From Wyeomyia smithii (lineage: Eukaryota; Arthropoda; Insecta; Diptera; Culicidae), in assembly GCF_029784165.1 (NCBI RefSeq), contig NC_073696.1:246879971-246943970 (forward strand): a DNA stretch of 64,000 bases. The letters are read 5' to 3'. The notes under the pieces are model-generated. The model had not been told where the DNA came from and did not search any database. It worked only from the letters and a program-made list of their open reading frames with translations. Numbering within the stretch: the stretch's first letter is position 1; the number at the start of each line of letters is the position of its first letter. Made by a program: the position numbers and the translations under genes. Positions 10,796 to 21,588 of this stretch are shown here, piece after piece.

Positions 10796-12424
10796 CTGTT
10801 TCTTACCATCTGGTAGTATAATGATTTCGTTTAGCAAAAAGAAAATTCAGCAAATTTGCTGCTCCCGCTGCCGCTGCTGCCACCAGCTGCTACTTAGTTG
10901 GGACCGTCCTTCCCACAATCCACTAGTAAAATAATTGGTTTGAGCAGAAGCTGGGTCTTGTATATCCCAAAGAGTGCTTTACCGGGTAACTAGGTACAAC
11001 TTTCTATCGACCGTGTTAAGGAAAGCAAGTATTAAGGGCTTGACGAATTTCAATAGCACAATAGTTCTCATAATCTGCATAATTCTACATTTGCCGGATG
11101 CTTAAATGATTATCTAATAGACTTCTGCAAGAATGATGAAAATCCGTTGAACGCTAATCGACTCATAGACTTTTGGAATTGGCCATATATTTCTCCTGTT
11201 TCATTTTTAGATTTTAATTCTACCCCCTTACGTAGGGGAACTTCCTGAGAAACGTAGTTCTACGTCAAAAATCGTGAATAAAATCTGGAGTGAAAGTTAA
11301 TACTGTAACATTAACTTGAAGAAAAATATTAAAAATTAACAAGAAAATTAAAAAAAGCGCCCCAAAATTATTCCATTGTGAAGCAGTTCAGTTTTTTCTG
11401 CCACATGCGCATTGGACTTAAACTTTTCCTCTTAGTGTTTATTTTTCGAATGTTTCGTTTTATTCTTAATTTTGTTGTCTACAAGGCGTCACCTCCCCAA
11501 AAAATTTCTATCTTAAGCCAAGTATAAAAGGAAGGAAACAGATTTTTTTTTTTTCAAAGACAATTTCATACAGATGGAAGGTCGCGGCCAGAGCTCCGAA
11601 ATTTCACATTCAATACTTGGAATACACTTGGAGTGAAGCTTAGTGTGCACTCACTCTCACCCTTTGCAGTGATACTGAATTGAATCTAGTTGCCCTCACC
11701 TCAAATTTAACTTTCTACAGATTCGGCTGGTGTTATTTTTGACGTGGGACTACGTCTTTGTTTTCTATACTGGGATGCATTCTGTAAAATAGGAAACGAA
11801 ACTGGCAAATGTTACGTCAGATTTCAAACGATAATAACAGCATAACCACATGATGGATAACAATAACCAATATATTGTTGTGTAGATAAAACGTGTAACA
11901 ATTTTATAATATGCTAGTCATCATTAGTATTTCACTGCTCAACGGTGCAAATTGATAAAAAGTTACAAGAAAATTTACGCGAACAATGAACCAATCACAC
12001 GCGAGCATTCCTAGCACTGACGATGTGAATGGACACTAACCATTCCATGTGATATTTTTTGTTTCAATATAAAAAAAAATCGACCGAGTTTCCCCATTCC
12101 AACAGGTCAATTTAAGTATGCTTCCATGAACTTAGACTAATTTGAAGTCTCGAAGGTGAAAATATTTCGAAAAGTTTTGAAACAAGCCTTTTACTTGAAC
12201 AATTTCTTAACCTGCTGTCAAAGCATAATAAAAACTGATGTCTTGAAAGAAAACATGCTGGTAAAAGCAATAATACCGTACAGTATAAAATACATATTAT
12301 GTGGAGCAGAGTGCCGCTGGTCTCTCGTCGTCTATCATTGCAGTGGTACACGACTTCTATTTCTAATCAAGGAAAAAGTGCAATGTTGCTGCATTGATAG
12401 TGATTAAAAGTTTATCTCATGAAT
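10796..12424. other. No gene recognised; one old dispersed repeat
   Basis: No coding sequence with a recognisable domain is present. At about 11352-11412 there is a diverged copy of a repeat (gcgccccaaaattatt followed by ttgtgaagcag and tttctgcca) also seen near 20190-20250 and 50255-50330. The rest is AT-rich and uninformative. Confidence 0.5.
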
Positions 12425-12432
12425 ATGGTTAC

Positions 12433-13603
12433 TAGGGTGGGGAATCGGTATATGGAAAAAACGAAACTTGATAGCAGAAAGCCAGAACCAAGTTTTTTTG
12501 TTCTATTTGGGGCCCCAAACAATCCTGAATTTATTGGAAGTCGATTGGTTTTGTCTCCGCTTGGCGCATTGCATTTCAAATTTATATGGAGATTTGTATG
12601 GAAAAACCAACTTTTTTTCATTTTCCATTCCAAAGAGCTAAAAATGGCTCAAACCATAGGTTTCATAACTTCAAATGGTAGGTTTTTTGATGCCTAACAA
12701 CTTGGCCGAAGACACTAAGGCGACATCCATAAATTACGTAACACAAAAAACCCGATTTTTGGACCCCCACCCCCCCATATGTTACGAAACGTAACGCCAA
12801 CACCTACCCCCCATAAAAATTACGTAACGCTGCAAAAGGATTTTCTTGATTAAAATGCTCGTATCTCTCCAGAGATTTTTCGTTACGTAACGTTTAACTC
12901 ACCTCCCCCCCCCCCCCTGTGTAACAAATCGTAACGCTAGAGGATACCCCCCTTCCCCCCTATGAGCGTTTCGTGATTTATGGATGCCGCCTAAAGAGCT
13001 AGAGTGTGCCAAAAAATGCTAGAGCTGTTCAAAGTTGAGTATGTCGAAATTTATGTCGAAATTTATGCCAACACTGCTAGTGTACCGGCGTCAGTCGGAT
13101 TTTCATCAGAAGTAACCTCTGAAACACGTTGTAGATTCTATTTACGCCTAGACTTTTGACCTGAATTTGTTTGCTTTGTCCATCTGAGAGCATAAACTCG
13201 TTACGACAGGTTACTTCTGATGGGATTCCTACTGACGCCGGTACATTGGTAATGTTGGCAGAAAACAAGATTTTCTGCATTTAAATCGACATACTCAACT
13301 TTGAACAGCTATAGCTCTTCTTAGGGACATTCTAGCTCTTCAGTGTCTTCTGCAAAGTTGTTAGGTATCTAAAATACTATACTTTAACACAATGAAGTGC
13401 ATTATTAGAGCATTATTGAGCTCTCTAGAAAGTTAAATGCAAAAAAGTAGGTTTTCCCATATGAATTTTCATACAAATTTGAAATGCAATGCGCCAAGCG
13501 GAGACAAAACCAATCGACTTCAGGTAATTTTAGGGTTGTTTGGGACCTCAAAAGTAACCAAAAAAATATGGTTCTGAATGATTGATCACTTTTCCCCACC
13601 CTA
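12433..13603. mobile_element. Foldback DNA element, near-complete palindrome
   Basis: The ends are tagggtgggg and ccccaccctа-type inverted repeats, flanked by the identical 8-mers atggttac at 12425-12432 and 13604-13611, pointing to the hAT superfamily. The two arms remain complementary all the way to a centre near 13155. Matching landmarks include gcgccaagcggagacaaaac, tgttcaaagttgagtatgtcg and accggcgtcag. Removing the insert at 12719-12991 leaves arms of about 440 bp each. It has no coding capacity. Confidence 0.85.
12719..12991. mobile_element. Small element (3 bp TAA duplication, Harbinger/m3bp-like)
   Basis: This 273 bp insertion has inverted ends (ggcgacatccataaat and atttatggatgccgcc) and many ttacgtaac / cgtaacg words next to C-rich runs. 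TAA lies at 12716-12718 and 12992-12994. The other arm of the surrounding palindrome (cactgaagagc near 13340) preserves the site without the insert, which confirms the boundaries and the 3 bp duplication. Confidence 0.85.
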
Positions 13604-13611
13604 ATGGTTAC

Positions 13612-14771
13612 GTTAGAAAAAAAAAGTAAACTACTCAACAAGAATTGAGCATTTATGCGATGGTCATAAGATTTTTTTGCATTTTCTCTTCGATAATCAC
13701 TAAATGATCGTGATCGAAAGTGTAGATTTCTGGAAATACAAATTTATAGAAGCTTAAGAGCCAGCGAATGCTTCTGAATATTTTGTCGATTCACTAGGAT
13801 CTATTCAGAATATTTGTTCACATTTCAATATTTTTAGATCATATATTTTTGTTTTCAACTTAACAAATAATATTTTTACGTATATTAGTTGGCTTCGTTA
13901 TACAGTGAATGTAATTGTTGGCAAATAAAAAAAAAATTGTCAAACAAAAAACAGAAACTAATCATTTCGTACTTTAACTTCTTTTGAATTGTTGACTGTT
14001 TTGATTTTTCACTGGAACTTGTTGATTATTTTGTTCAACATATCTTCTAATGTTCCCTATGAGTGAGCCTATGTAACGGCTTCGATATTATTTCCATAAT
14101 AAGATTTATACGATAAGACAAAATCATGTGTTATGATAACGTAGGTATTGTTGGATTTGGTTTATGAGGAAATAGAGTTATTTCTGATTCAGAGGCATTG
14201 CGAGAAATTCTTGGTGCTTTTACAATAACAACGACACGCTTGTGCCTTGTTAAATAAATGTTGTTCGCACAAAAAACACTACACAATATCGTTAAGTGTA
14301 ATCGAAGTTCTTTCGAGTGTTGCTCAATATATTTCTAAAAAGAAAATTTATGGGGAGGCTACGTATTAAAAAAAAAAATACTTAAACCACAGAACAAACG
14401 AATTGTTGCTGTCTGCAGATTCGGTAATCTTTGTAACTAAAAATCCTTCTATTTACAGTGTTTAGTTCCACGTTACCATTTCATACAACCCTAGGGCTGT
14501 AGTATTTTTCACGCTTTGCCATTCATTCGTTCACGAAAGTAATGTATGTTATCAAACTTATAGCGCTTAGGTATTTAATTTCGTCAGGCTAGAGCAAGCA
14601 TTGGGAGCTGTACAGGATGAAGCATGATTCCTGTTATTAGTGTTACTATAGAACCTTTTTACAAGAAACCAATGGTTCATAGTTATTTCAGCTCCAGGGA
14701 TTGGAAAATAACTATCAATCCATCGAATTATTAGAATTTGGAACAGAGACTTCAATCAAGCAAGCGCAAAG
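13612..14771. other. No gene recognised
   Basis: AT-rich sequence with only short spurious frames. I see no repeat boundary or domain. Confidence 0.5.
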
Positions 14772-15256
14772 TACACTGTCTCCACAGTTATGGGTCAGCT
14801 ACAATTATGGGTCACTTTTACGCAAAAACGTCTATTCTCACGAAACTGAACAATTTTCATTAGCAGTGGTATTTTTTATAACTCATTTGTAACCTCATTT
14901 ATGCGATTAAAATGATTTACAGTTGAAAATGTCACTAAAAACTATGATTTTGCTCGGTGCAATAAGTGAAGTGACCCATAATTATAGTAATGTTACATTT
15001 TGCGGTGCACAATTGTGGGTCAGTCCATATTTTGGCTATTTTTATTACTTTTACTTGATAATGCATCAAGACTGAATAAGATAACTTATTATCAAGCTTT
15101 TAAAACAATGAAATAAATTGCGTTTGGTATTTGGACCCATAATTGTGTTTTCTGCTATGTAAGTGATATTTTTCTTCCCAACCGATTTACATGCATCAAC
15201 TGCAGTGAAACTAATTGTTGATCGATAGTACACATCAGAACACAGAGATAAATAGT

Positions 15257-15270
15257 AACACATTCGTAGT
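15257..15270. repeat. Target-site duplication, left, of Jockey copy 2
   Basis: The 14-mer aacacattcgtagt recurs perfectly at 19684-19697 after the poly(A) tail; its first two As on the right side are ambiguous with the tail. A perfect duplication points to a recent insertion. Confidence 0.93.
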
Positions 15271-15473
15271 CACAGTGCGTCTTGAACTGTCCTACAGATC
15301 AGACGTTTTTTCGGTTGCTTGTGGACTGGTCTTTGACTGCCTATAGCTTCAAAGTTTGTGTTTTGTCAGTGTGTCTTTTAAAGATTACCTGAAAGTTATT
15401 TCCCATCAGTCTTTCTCAAGACTACCTACTTTTGAATTTAACATTTGTTTTAACTTTTTTCGTATCACCTGAA

Positions 15474-16796
15474 ATGGCTGGACGGAAAAAGAAACCTCGC
15501 ATCGCTGCGGGGAGGAAAAGAGAGGCATCTCTTTCTGACACATCGAGTGTCTGTAGTGACAATCCTTTTGATATTTTGCCTGAGCAAGAAGCTGGTGAAA
15601 TGGAAGTTATTAATAATGAAACTATACAAAATATAAAATCTTTAAAAAAGGAGAAAGTTCCACCTATTGTGGTAACTATTTCTTCTGAATTTAATATATT
15701 CAAAAAGGAACTTTCAACGTTTGTTTCTGACGTTAAAGTTACCTATCAAATTGGCCGTAGAGGTGAATGCCGCTTATTAGCCGACTCAGTAAAGGGTCGT
15801 GATCGTCTTGTTCAGTATTTAACTGACAAGATGTACAAATTTTTTACATATGACACCAAGAACGCCAAGCCGTTCAAGGTTGTCTTGAAAGGTCTCACCA
15901 ACGATCAAACCGTTGATGAGATCAAACTTACTTTAACAGAATTACTTGGCATAGCCCCTACCCAAGTAATTCTAATGAAACAAAAATCACGAGGCGAAAA
16001 CAGTCAGAGAACTGGAATTTCCCTTGTTAATTATTTAATTCATTTTAACCGCAATGAGGTTAACAACTTAAAATTTTTTGAAAAAGCACATGCTTTGTAT
16101 AATGTGCGTGTAAAGTGGGAAATTTATAGGAAGTATGGCGGAGGTGAAAAGCATATCACCCAATGCCGTACTTGCCAACGTTATGGCCATGGTTCCAAAT
16201 TCTGTAACATGGACCAAAAATGTCTTAATTGTGGAGACTCTTCTCACAAAAAGGACACATGTCCTGTGAAAGAGAGTGAAAATTTTCGCTGTGCGAATTG
16301 TAACGGCAACCATATGTCAAATTTTTATCAATGCCCAGTCCGTTTAGCAATTGTTAAGGCAAGGCAAGGTAAACAAAATTCAATTTCTCAATTAAAACCA
16401 ACTTCAAAACAAAATTCTCCAAGCGTACCAGTGACGCATAGTTTACCTACTCCTTTGCATACCCGTTTAACTTATGCACAGGTTACAGGTAGTTCGAACA
16501 TTATACCGCCTAGTGTTGGTAGTTCGAAAATGACCGTTAATATGGGTAAGCAAAACACGCTAGAAAATAATTGTACACCTATTACTCCAGCTAATATTGC
16601 TGCCGAAAATATTTTTTCTAATGTCAACTGCCTGGGGCCTATTACGGCAGGTAAACTTTCTTTTTTGCAACAGGCAATGTTCGATCTTATGAACGCCATG
16701 TTGCAGGCAAAATCAATGTTTGAAGCCATTCAAATAGGCACAAATTTTACTATTAAAATTGTTTCTAATTTAAAATTTAGCAATGATTTTAAATAA
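15474..16796 (+). CDS. Jockey ORF1, Gag-like nucleic-acid-binding protein
   Basis: This 440-residue protein would bind the element's RNA and form the retrotransposition particle. An upstream in-frame Met at 15432 exists, but I choose 15474, which begins a basic stretch (MAGRKKKPRI) typical of these proteins. Residues ~130-230 form a PRE_C2HC-type domain (FKVVLKGLTNDQTVDEIK onward). Three cysteine/histidine knuckles follow at ~231-287: CRTCQRYGH, CLNCGDSSH and CANCNGNH. The C-terminal third is Ser/Thr/Asn-rich. Its last 14 bases overlap the ORF2 start, suggesting termination-reinitiation coupling. No lesion is visible. Confidence 0.9.
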   Translation: MAGRKKKPRIAAGRKREASLSDTSSVCSDNPFDILPEQEAGEMEVINNETIQNIKSLKKEKVPPIVVTISSEFNIFKKELSTFVSDVKVTYQIGRRGECRLLADSVKGRDRLVQYLTDKMYKFFTYDTKNAKPFKVVLKGLTNDQTVDEIKLTLTELLGIAPTQVILMKQKSRGENSQRTGISLVNYLIHFNRNEVNNLKFFEKAHALYNVRVKWEIYRKYGGGEKHITQCRTCQRYGHGSKFCNMDQKCLNCGDSSHKKDTCPVKESENFRCANCNGNHMSNFYQCPVRLAIVKARQGKQNSISQLKPTSKQNSPSVPVTHSLPTPLHTRLTYAQVTGSSNIIPPSVGSSKMTVNMGKQNTLENNCTPITPANIAAENIFSNVNCLGPITAGKLSFLQQAMFDLMNAMLQAKSMFEAIQIGTNFTIKIVSNLKFSNDFK

Positions 16797-19443
16797 AACA
16801 ATTAAAATATTAAATTGGAATGCTCGCTCATTGAAGGCTAATGAGAATGAGCTTTTTAACTTTTTAACAGTAAATAATGTGCATATTGCAATTATTACTG
16901 AAACATATTTGAAACCTAACATAAAATTAAAATATGATCCCAATTACGTGGTTCATAGATATGATAGGATTCAGGGTTCCGGCGGTGGAGTTGCAATTGT
17001 TATTCATCGCCGAATCAAACATCGTGCTCTTCCCCATCTTGAGACGAAAGTTATTGAAACTTTGGGAATTGAAGTTCAAACTGAACTTGGGATTTTATTT
17101 ATTGCCGCAGCATATTAACCATTTCAATGCACACGCGAGCTCAAAAATTATTTTAAAGGTGATTTACAAAAACTCACCAGAAATCGTTCGAAATTTTTCA
17201 TAATCGGCGATTTTAACGCTAAACATCGTTCATGGAATAATTCTCAAAGTAATTCCAATGGCAAAATTTTATTCAACGATTGTTCTTCAGGATACTATTC
17301 TATTTTGTCTCCGAATAGTCCTACATGCTTTTCTTCTGTAAGAAACCCTTCAACAATTGATTTGGTGCTTACAGATCAAAGTCATGTATGTAGTGATTTG
17401 ATCACACATGCTGACTTTGATTCTGATCATCTTCCAATAACTTTTTCTTTATCACATGAATCAGTTTTAAACCCTATGAGCTCTGTTTTTCATTATAACA
17501 AGGCTAATTGGGAAAGATACAAAACTCATATTGAGAGAAATTTCAATAATGAGCTTGATTTGCAAAACGAAGTGAATATTGATTCCGCTTTGGACGCATT
17601 AAAATGTACAATTGTTGATGCCAGGAATTATTCTGTTCCAAAGGCTCAAGTGAAATTTGATTCACCAATAATTGACGAAAATCTTCAACTTCTAATTCGT
17701 TTTAAAAATGTCCGCAGACGTCAATATCAACGTTCTCGTGACCCTGTTTTTAAAACTATTTTTAAAGATTTACAGAAAGAGATTAAACATAGATTTACTC
17801 TTCTGAGAAATCAAAATTTTGAGACTAAAGTTGAAAAATTGAAACCATATTCAAAACCATTTTGGAAGCTGTCGAAGATTCTTAAGAAACCTTCAAAGCC
17901 TATTCCAGTTTTAAAAGATGGTGAACGTTTTCTTGTATCCAATGAACAAAAGGCTCAAAGACTTGCTCAGCAGTTTGAGAGTGTTCATAACTCAAATTTG
18001 AATTTTGTGAGTCCAATTGAAAATGAAGTCACACGTCAATTTGATTTAATTTCTTCCCAGAATTTTTTACCTGCAGAAATAATTGAAACTAACTTGAATG
18101 AGATTGAATCAATTATTAAAAATTTCAAAAATATGAAAGCACCTGGTGACGATGGAATCTTAAATATACTAATCAAACATCTCCCTGAGAGCACAATGGA
18201 ATTTTTAGTAAAAATTTTCAATTGCTGCTTCAAAATTGCATATTTTCCCAAATTATGGAAAAATGCAAAAATTACTCCCATTTTAAAACCGGATAAGAAC
18301 CCAGCTGAAGTTTCAAGTTATCGACCAATCAGTTTGCTTTCTTCAATAAGTAAACTGTTTGAGAGAATTATTCTTAACAGAATGATGTCACACATCAACG
18401 AAAATTCAATTTTTGCAAATGAACAGTTTGGATTTCGCCATGGGCATTCCACAACTCATCAATTGCTCAGAGTTACTAATATGATACGAGCTAACAAATG
18501 TGAAGGTTATTCCACTGGAGCTGCTCTTTTAGACATAGAAAAAGCATTCGACAGTGTTTGGCATAAAGGTTTGATTGCGAAATTGCAAACTTTTAATTTT
18601 CCAATTTTCCTAATCAAAATTTTAAAAAATTATCTTACTGATCGAACTCTGCAGGTTGTCTATCAGAATTCAAAATCTGATAGATTTCCTGTCAGAGCAG
18701 GTGTGCCTCAAGGTTCAGTCTTGGGTCCAGTCCTGTACAACATATTCACTTCAGATCTTCCTGATTTGCCTCCAGGATGCACAAAGTCATTGTTCTGCGA
18801 TGACACAAGCATTTCCGTAAAAGGAAAAAGTCTTCGTGTCATATGCAGTCGATTGCAGAAAAGTTTAGATATTTTTTCTTCCTACTTGCAAAAGTGGAAA
18901 ATCTCTCCCAATGCTTCTAAAACTCAAATGATAATTTTTCCGCATAAGCCTAGGGCTTCTTTCCTCAAGCCAAACAATAATCACGTTGTCAAGATGAATG
19001 GGGTTATTTTAAGTTGGTCCGACAAGGTTAAGTACTTGGGACTAATTTATGATAAAAAACTTATTTTCAAAGAGCACATTGAGAGTATACAAGCCAAGTG
19101 CATCAAATATACGAGATGTTTATATCCTCTCATTAACAGGAATTCTAAACTTTGTTTAAAGAACAAACTTTTGATTTACAAACAAATTTTTAGACCAGCA
19201 ATGCTTCATGCTGTACCGATCTGGTCAAGTTGCTGTTCAACAAGGAAGAAAACGCTTCAAAGGATTCAGAATAAAATTCTGAAAATGATTTTGAAGCGTC
19301 CTCCTTGGTTTGGTACACTCGAATTACATAGACTTACTGGTGTTGAACCATTAGAAGCTATGTCAAATAAAATTATTAACAATTTTCGACAAAAATCGTT
19401 GCAATCCTCAATTGCTACGATAAGCTCTCTTTATAGCCAATAA
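16783..19443 (+). pseudogene. Jockey ORF2, endonuclease and reverse transcriptase, one stop codon
   Basis: The 886-codon frame encodes a protein that nicks DNA and reverse-transcribes the element RNA at the nick. Residues 1-~220 form an APE-type endonuclease (LNWNARSLKANENEL; ITETYLKP; IIGDFNAKHRSW; DSDHLPI). The reverse transcriptase follows, with the DIEKAFDSVWHKGL block, PQGSVLGPVLYN and the FCDD catalytic centre at residues 671-674. A single TAA at 17116-17118 (codon 112, in AAAY-stop-PFQCTREL, probably from TTA) interrupts an otherwise continuous frame. As it stands only a truncated endonuclease would be made. Confidence 0.93.
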
Positions 19444-19683
19444 GTTAGCAATTAAGTTAGTTGTAAGTTTACTTCCCCTTTTCTGACAAGGAGGTTTAAA
19501 TCCCTACGAATGATAAGTCCTAATTGCGAAAGCAAACAAATCCTAACAATTAAAATTACAAATTTCTAACAGTGTTGAGAAGTCACCATTTGTGATTGGA
19601 CACACATACTCATTATTTACTAATATTTATCATAAATACTTAAGCTACTAACAAATCCCCCCTTTAAAAAAAAAAAAAAAAAA

Positions 19684-19697
19684 AACACATTCGTAGT
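19684..19697. repeat. Target-site duplication, right, of Jockey copy 2
   Basis: Second copy of aacacattcgtagt, directly following the poly(A) run. Confidence 0.93.
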
Positions 19698-19777
19698 GGA
19701 TCTCTTTTTCGATTTTATATCCATTTTTGAACATTCAGACAACACGTTGACTGACCCATAATTGTAGAGGGACTGTA

Positions 19778-20648
19778 GTTGATATTCGAACTATCGAACT
19801 ATTACCACTATCGGCACGGTAAAAGTTTTTGTCAGAGCATGCTATGATGCTATGAAATAGGTGAATGCTCTTATTATTCGCCTTCACACAGTTCTGTCAC
19901 TTTTTCCGAACTCTGGTTGCGCAAAGAAAAACCAGGTAACATCCCGTTCATCTCGTGTCAGGCTTTAAAAATTTGCGGTAGCTCGAATTTATTATCCTTA
20001 GAAAATTGCTTTGATGCTGGAATGCGCGTCTACCTGATAGCTGCTATGGACTACTTAGTACCTACCTGATAAAGTTCTTAAAATGATGGAAAATGCTGCG
20101 GAGATATCATCACAACGAGAATCATTGCCATATCCAAAGGCAATCTATGATGATAGGAAATTAAACAAAATTGCTGGGTGTCATTAATGCGACTTCTTAG
20201 CGCCTTAAAATTATTTTATTGTGAAGTAGTTAACATCTTTCTGCCTCTCGTCAAAATATTGCGAATTGTGGTAGCACTCGCTTATGTTCATAACACTTTA
20301 GAGGATTTTTTTTTCTTCACATGTATTAAAAACAAATTTTAATCTACTAGTTTTAGTTTTCACAAACCTGGGGATATGCCTGTATGACGGTATTTCCCAC
20401 ACAAACGAGAGATCCAAAATACAATAGTGCAATAACTAGCATCACATAATCACGATTTTCTGCATTTTGGTGCACGCACTGCTAATTTTTTAATTGGTTT
20501 CTGTAAGAATGAAGGAAATTTTTTGGAAACTGACTGAGTTTTAGGTATTTTTTAAAGTGTTATTAATTTTCGTTTGTGCTTTTGATAGAATCAATATTAA
20601 CTTTATATCATACATGTAACCTACTTTTCTTTTTTATTCTATCACTTT
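19778..20648. other. No gene recognised; old dispersed repeat
   Basis: Contains diverged copies of repeat segments also found near 11100-11412 and 49720-50430 (landmarks: ttcttagcgcc, attgtgaagtag, tttctgcc, and a block with aactgactgagtttt). The order of these landmarks is partly shared between places, so this is probably an old, unnamed interspersed repeat. No coding potential. Confidence 0.5.
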
Positions 20649-20660
20649 AACTTATCACTT

Positions 20661-20925
20661 GTGGTCCCCGTGGCTATGTGGTTAGCGATGTCGGTCGGCT
20701 AGCTCTCCCACACGGTTGTGATATCGGTCTCGACTCCCGATCGAGTCGAGAATCTTTTCGAGCTGGAAATTTTCTCGACTCAGCACTGGGGCACGGTGTA
20801 TCGTTGTACTTGACCTACACATACAAAATATGCCAAAAACAATATCGATAACGCATTCTCTCAATTAATCTAGTTGATCGAGACCGCTATTAGTCCCAAG
20901 GTTAAGCGTGCGATATTGTTTTGAT
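20661..20925 (+). mobile_element. tRNA-derived SINE (Feilai-like)
   Basis: A 265 bp element flanked by the perfect 12 bp duplication aacttatcactt at 20649-20660 and 20926-20937. The head contains an RNA polymerase III A-box-like stretch (tggctatgtggttagcg, from 20671) and a B-box-like stretch (ggtctcgactccc, near 20726). A tRNA-unrelated body follows. The description fits the Feilai family of Aedes, but I assign the name only by resemblance. It is inserted in the Penelope remnant PLE3, close to its hammerhead-like motif. Confidence 0.8.
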
Positions 20926-20947
20926 AACTTATCACTTCTCATGATAT

Positions 20948-20990
20948 GCAAATACGTATTTTGACGCTTAATTAGCGTCTTCATCAGTGC
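20948..20990 (-). ncRNA. Hammerhead-ribozyme-like motif of PLE3
   Basis: Read on the reverse strand: stem I strand GCA, then the perfect core CTGATGA, one spacer A and stem II GACGC/GCGTC with loop taattaa. Next come AAAA in place of GAAA, the palindromic minimal stem III ATACGTAT, one unpaired T, and the stem I partner TGC. Order and spacing match the dimer-forming hammerheads reported in Penelope-like elements. The single core change (G12 to A) probably makes this copy inactive. Confidence 0.65.
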
Positions 20991-21347
20991 TTTTATGGAC
21001 TGTGGAGCAAATAGCGAAACCCCAAAACTTTTATATCTAAGTAGGTAAATGAATGGGACAAATCTGTAGTCAAAGAACGTTAACAACTTGAGTTAGGTAG
21101 GGAAAACTGCGGTCCATGCATTGTAGGAAAATTTCTGGTAGACATGACCTTTGATCTCTGTTAAGGAGGGTAGCTGGGTTTTGTTTGAAAATTTCCATAC
21201 GTTCTGCGACATCTAGTTTCCAAGGGAATGTTATTGTAGTCATAGCGTAGTCTTCGTGAAATATATATTCGGCTATTTTGGATCTTAAACGGTGAGTCAT
21301 TTCCTTTTCTTTGTCTACTTAGCCTTTATGAGCTCTGAAGTATGTTT

Positions 21348-21588
21348 CTCAACCCATTCCCGGCGGGTGATGCCATAGGGCATCACCAGACATCTAAACT
21401 TTGATTGTAGATTAACAATTATATTTGCTGTTTTGAACAACGAAACTATTTAATACGGTTAGAAAACAAATCGGTCTACAATATGCAATACAGTTTGTGT
21501 CAATTATGCATGTAGTTGCTGAGTAATACGAGGTAGAAGGTCATTTTTCGAAGTAAAATCTGATTTCTCTTCACCGGGAATGGGTTAA
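21348..21588. mobile_element. Small piggyBac-like element inside PLE3
   Basis: Inverted ends aacccattcccggcgg and caccgggaatgggtt interrupt the GIY-YIG coding sequence of PLE3. The right side is followed by a TTAA context (gggttaagcc), the left by a degraded one (tctcaaccc). This points to a TTAA-targeting element. About 240 bp, non-coding. Confidence 0.55.

Larger units (their letters stand above)
15271..19683 (+). mobile_element. Jockey-clade non-LTR retrotransposon, copy 2 (near intact)
   Basis: A full-length element with untranslated 5' leader, ORF1, overlapping ORF2, a short 3' UTR and a run of about 20 As, flanked by a perfect target duplication. It is inserted in a mariner-type small element. 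It is the same family and orientation as the copy at 252-4117 and far less damaged: the only coding lesion I find is one in-frame stop in ORF2. Confidence 0.95.
14774..19775. mobile_element. Mariner-type small element split by Jockey copy 2
   Basis: Flanking TA dinucleotides at 14772-14773 and 19776-19777 bracket inverted ends: cactgtctccacagttatgggtca and its diverged counterpart tgacccataattgtagagggactg. The motif GACCCATAATTGT, or its complement, recurs at least six times (near 14791, 14806, 14976, 15009, 15135 and 19752), probably as subterminal binding sites. Without the 4.4 kb Jockey insertion the element would be about 575 bp. It has no transposase. Confidence 0.65.

Noticed and set aside
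20661..20760. Functional tRNA gene
   Set aside because: Only A-box and B-box resemblance, and the unit is a retroposed SINE with a 12 bp duplication.
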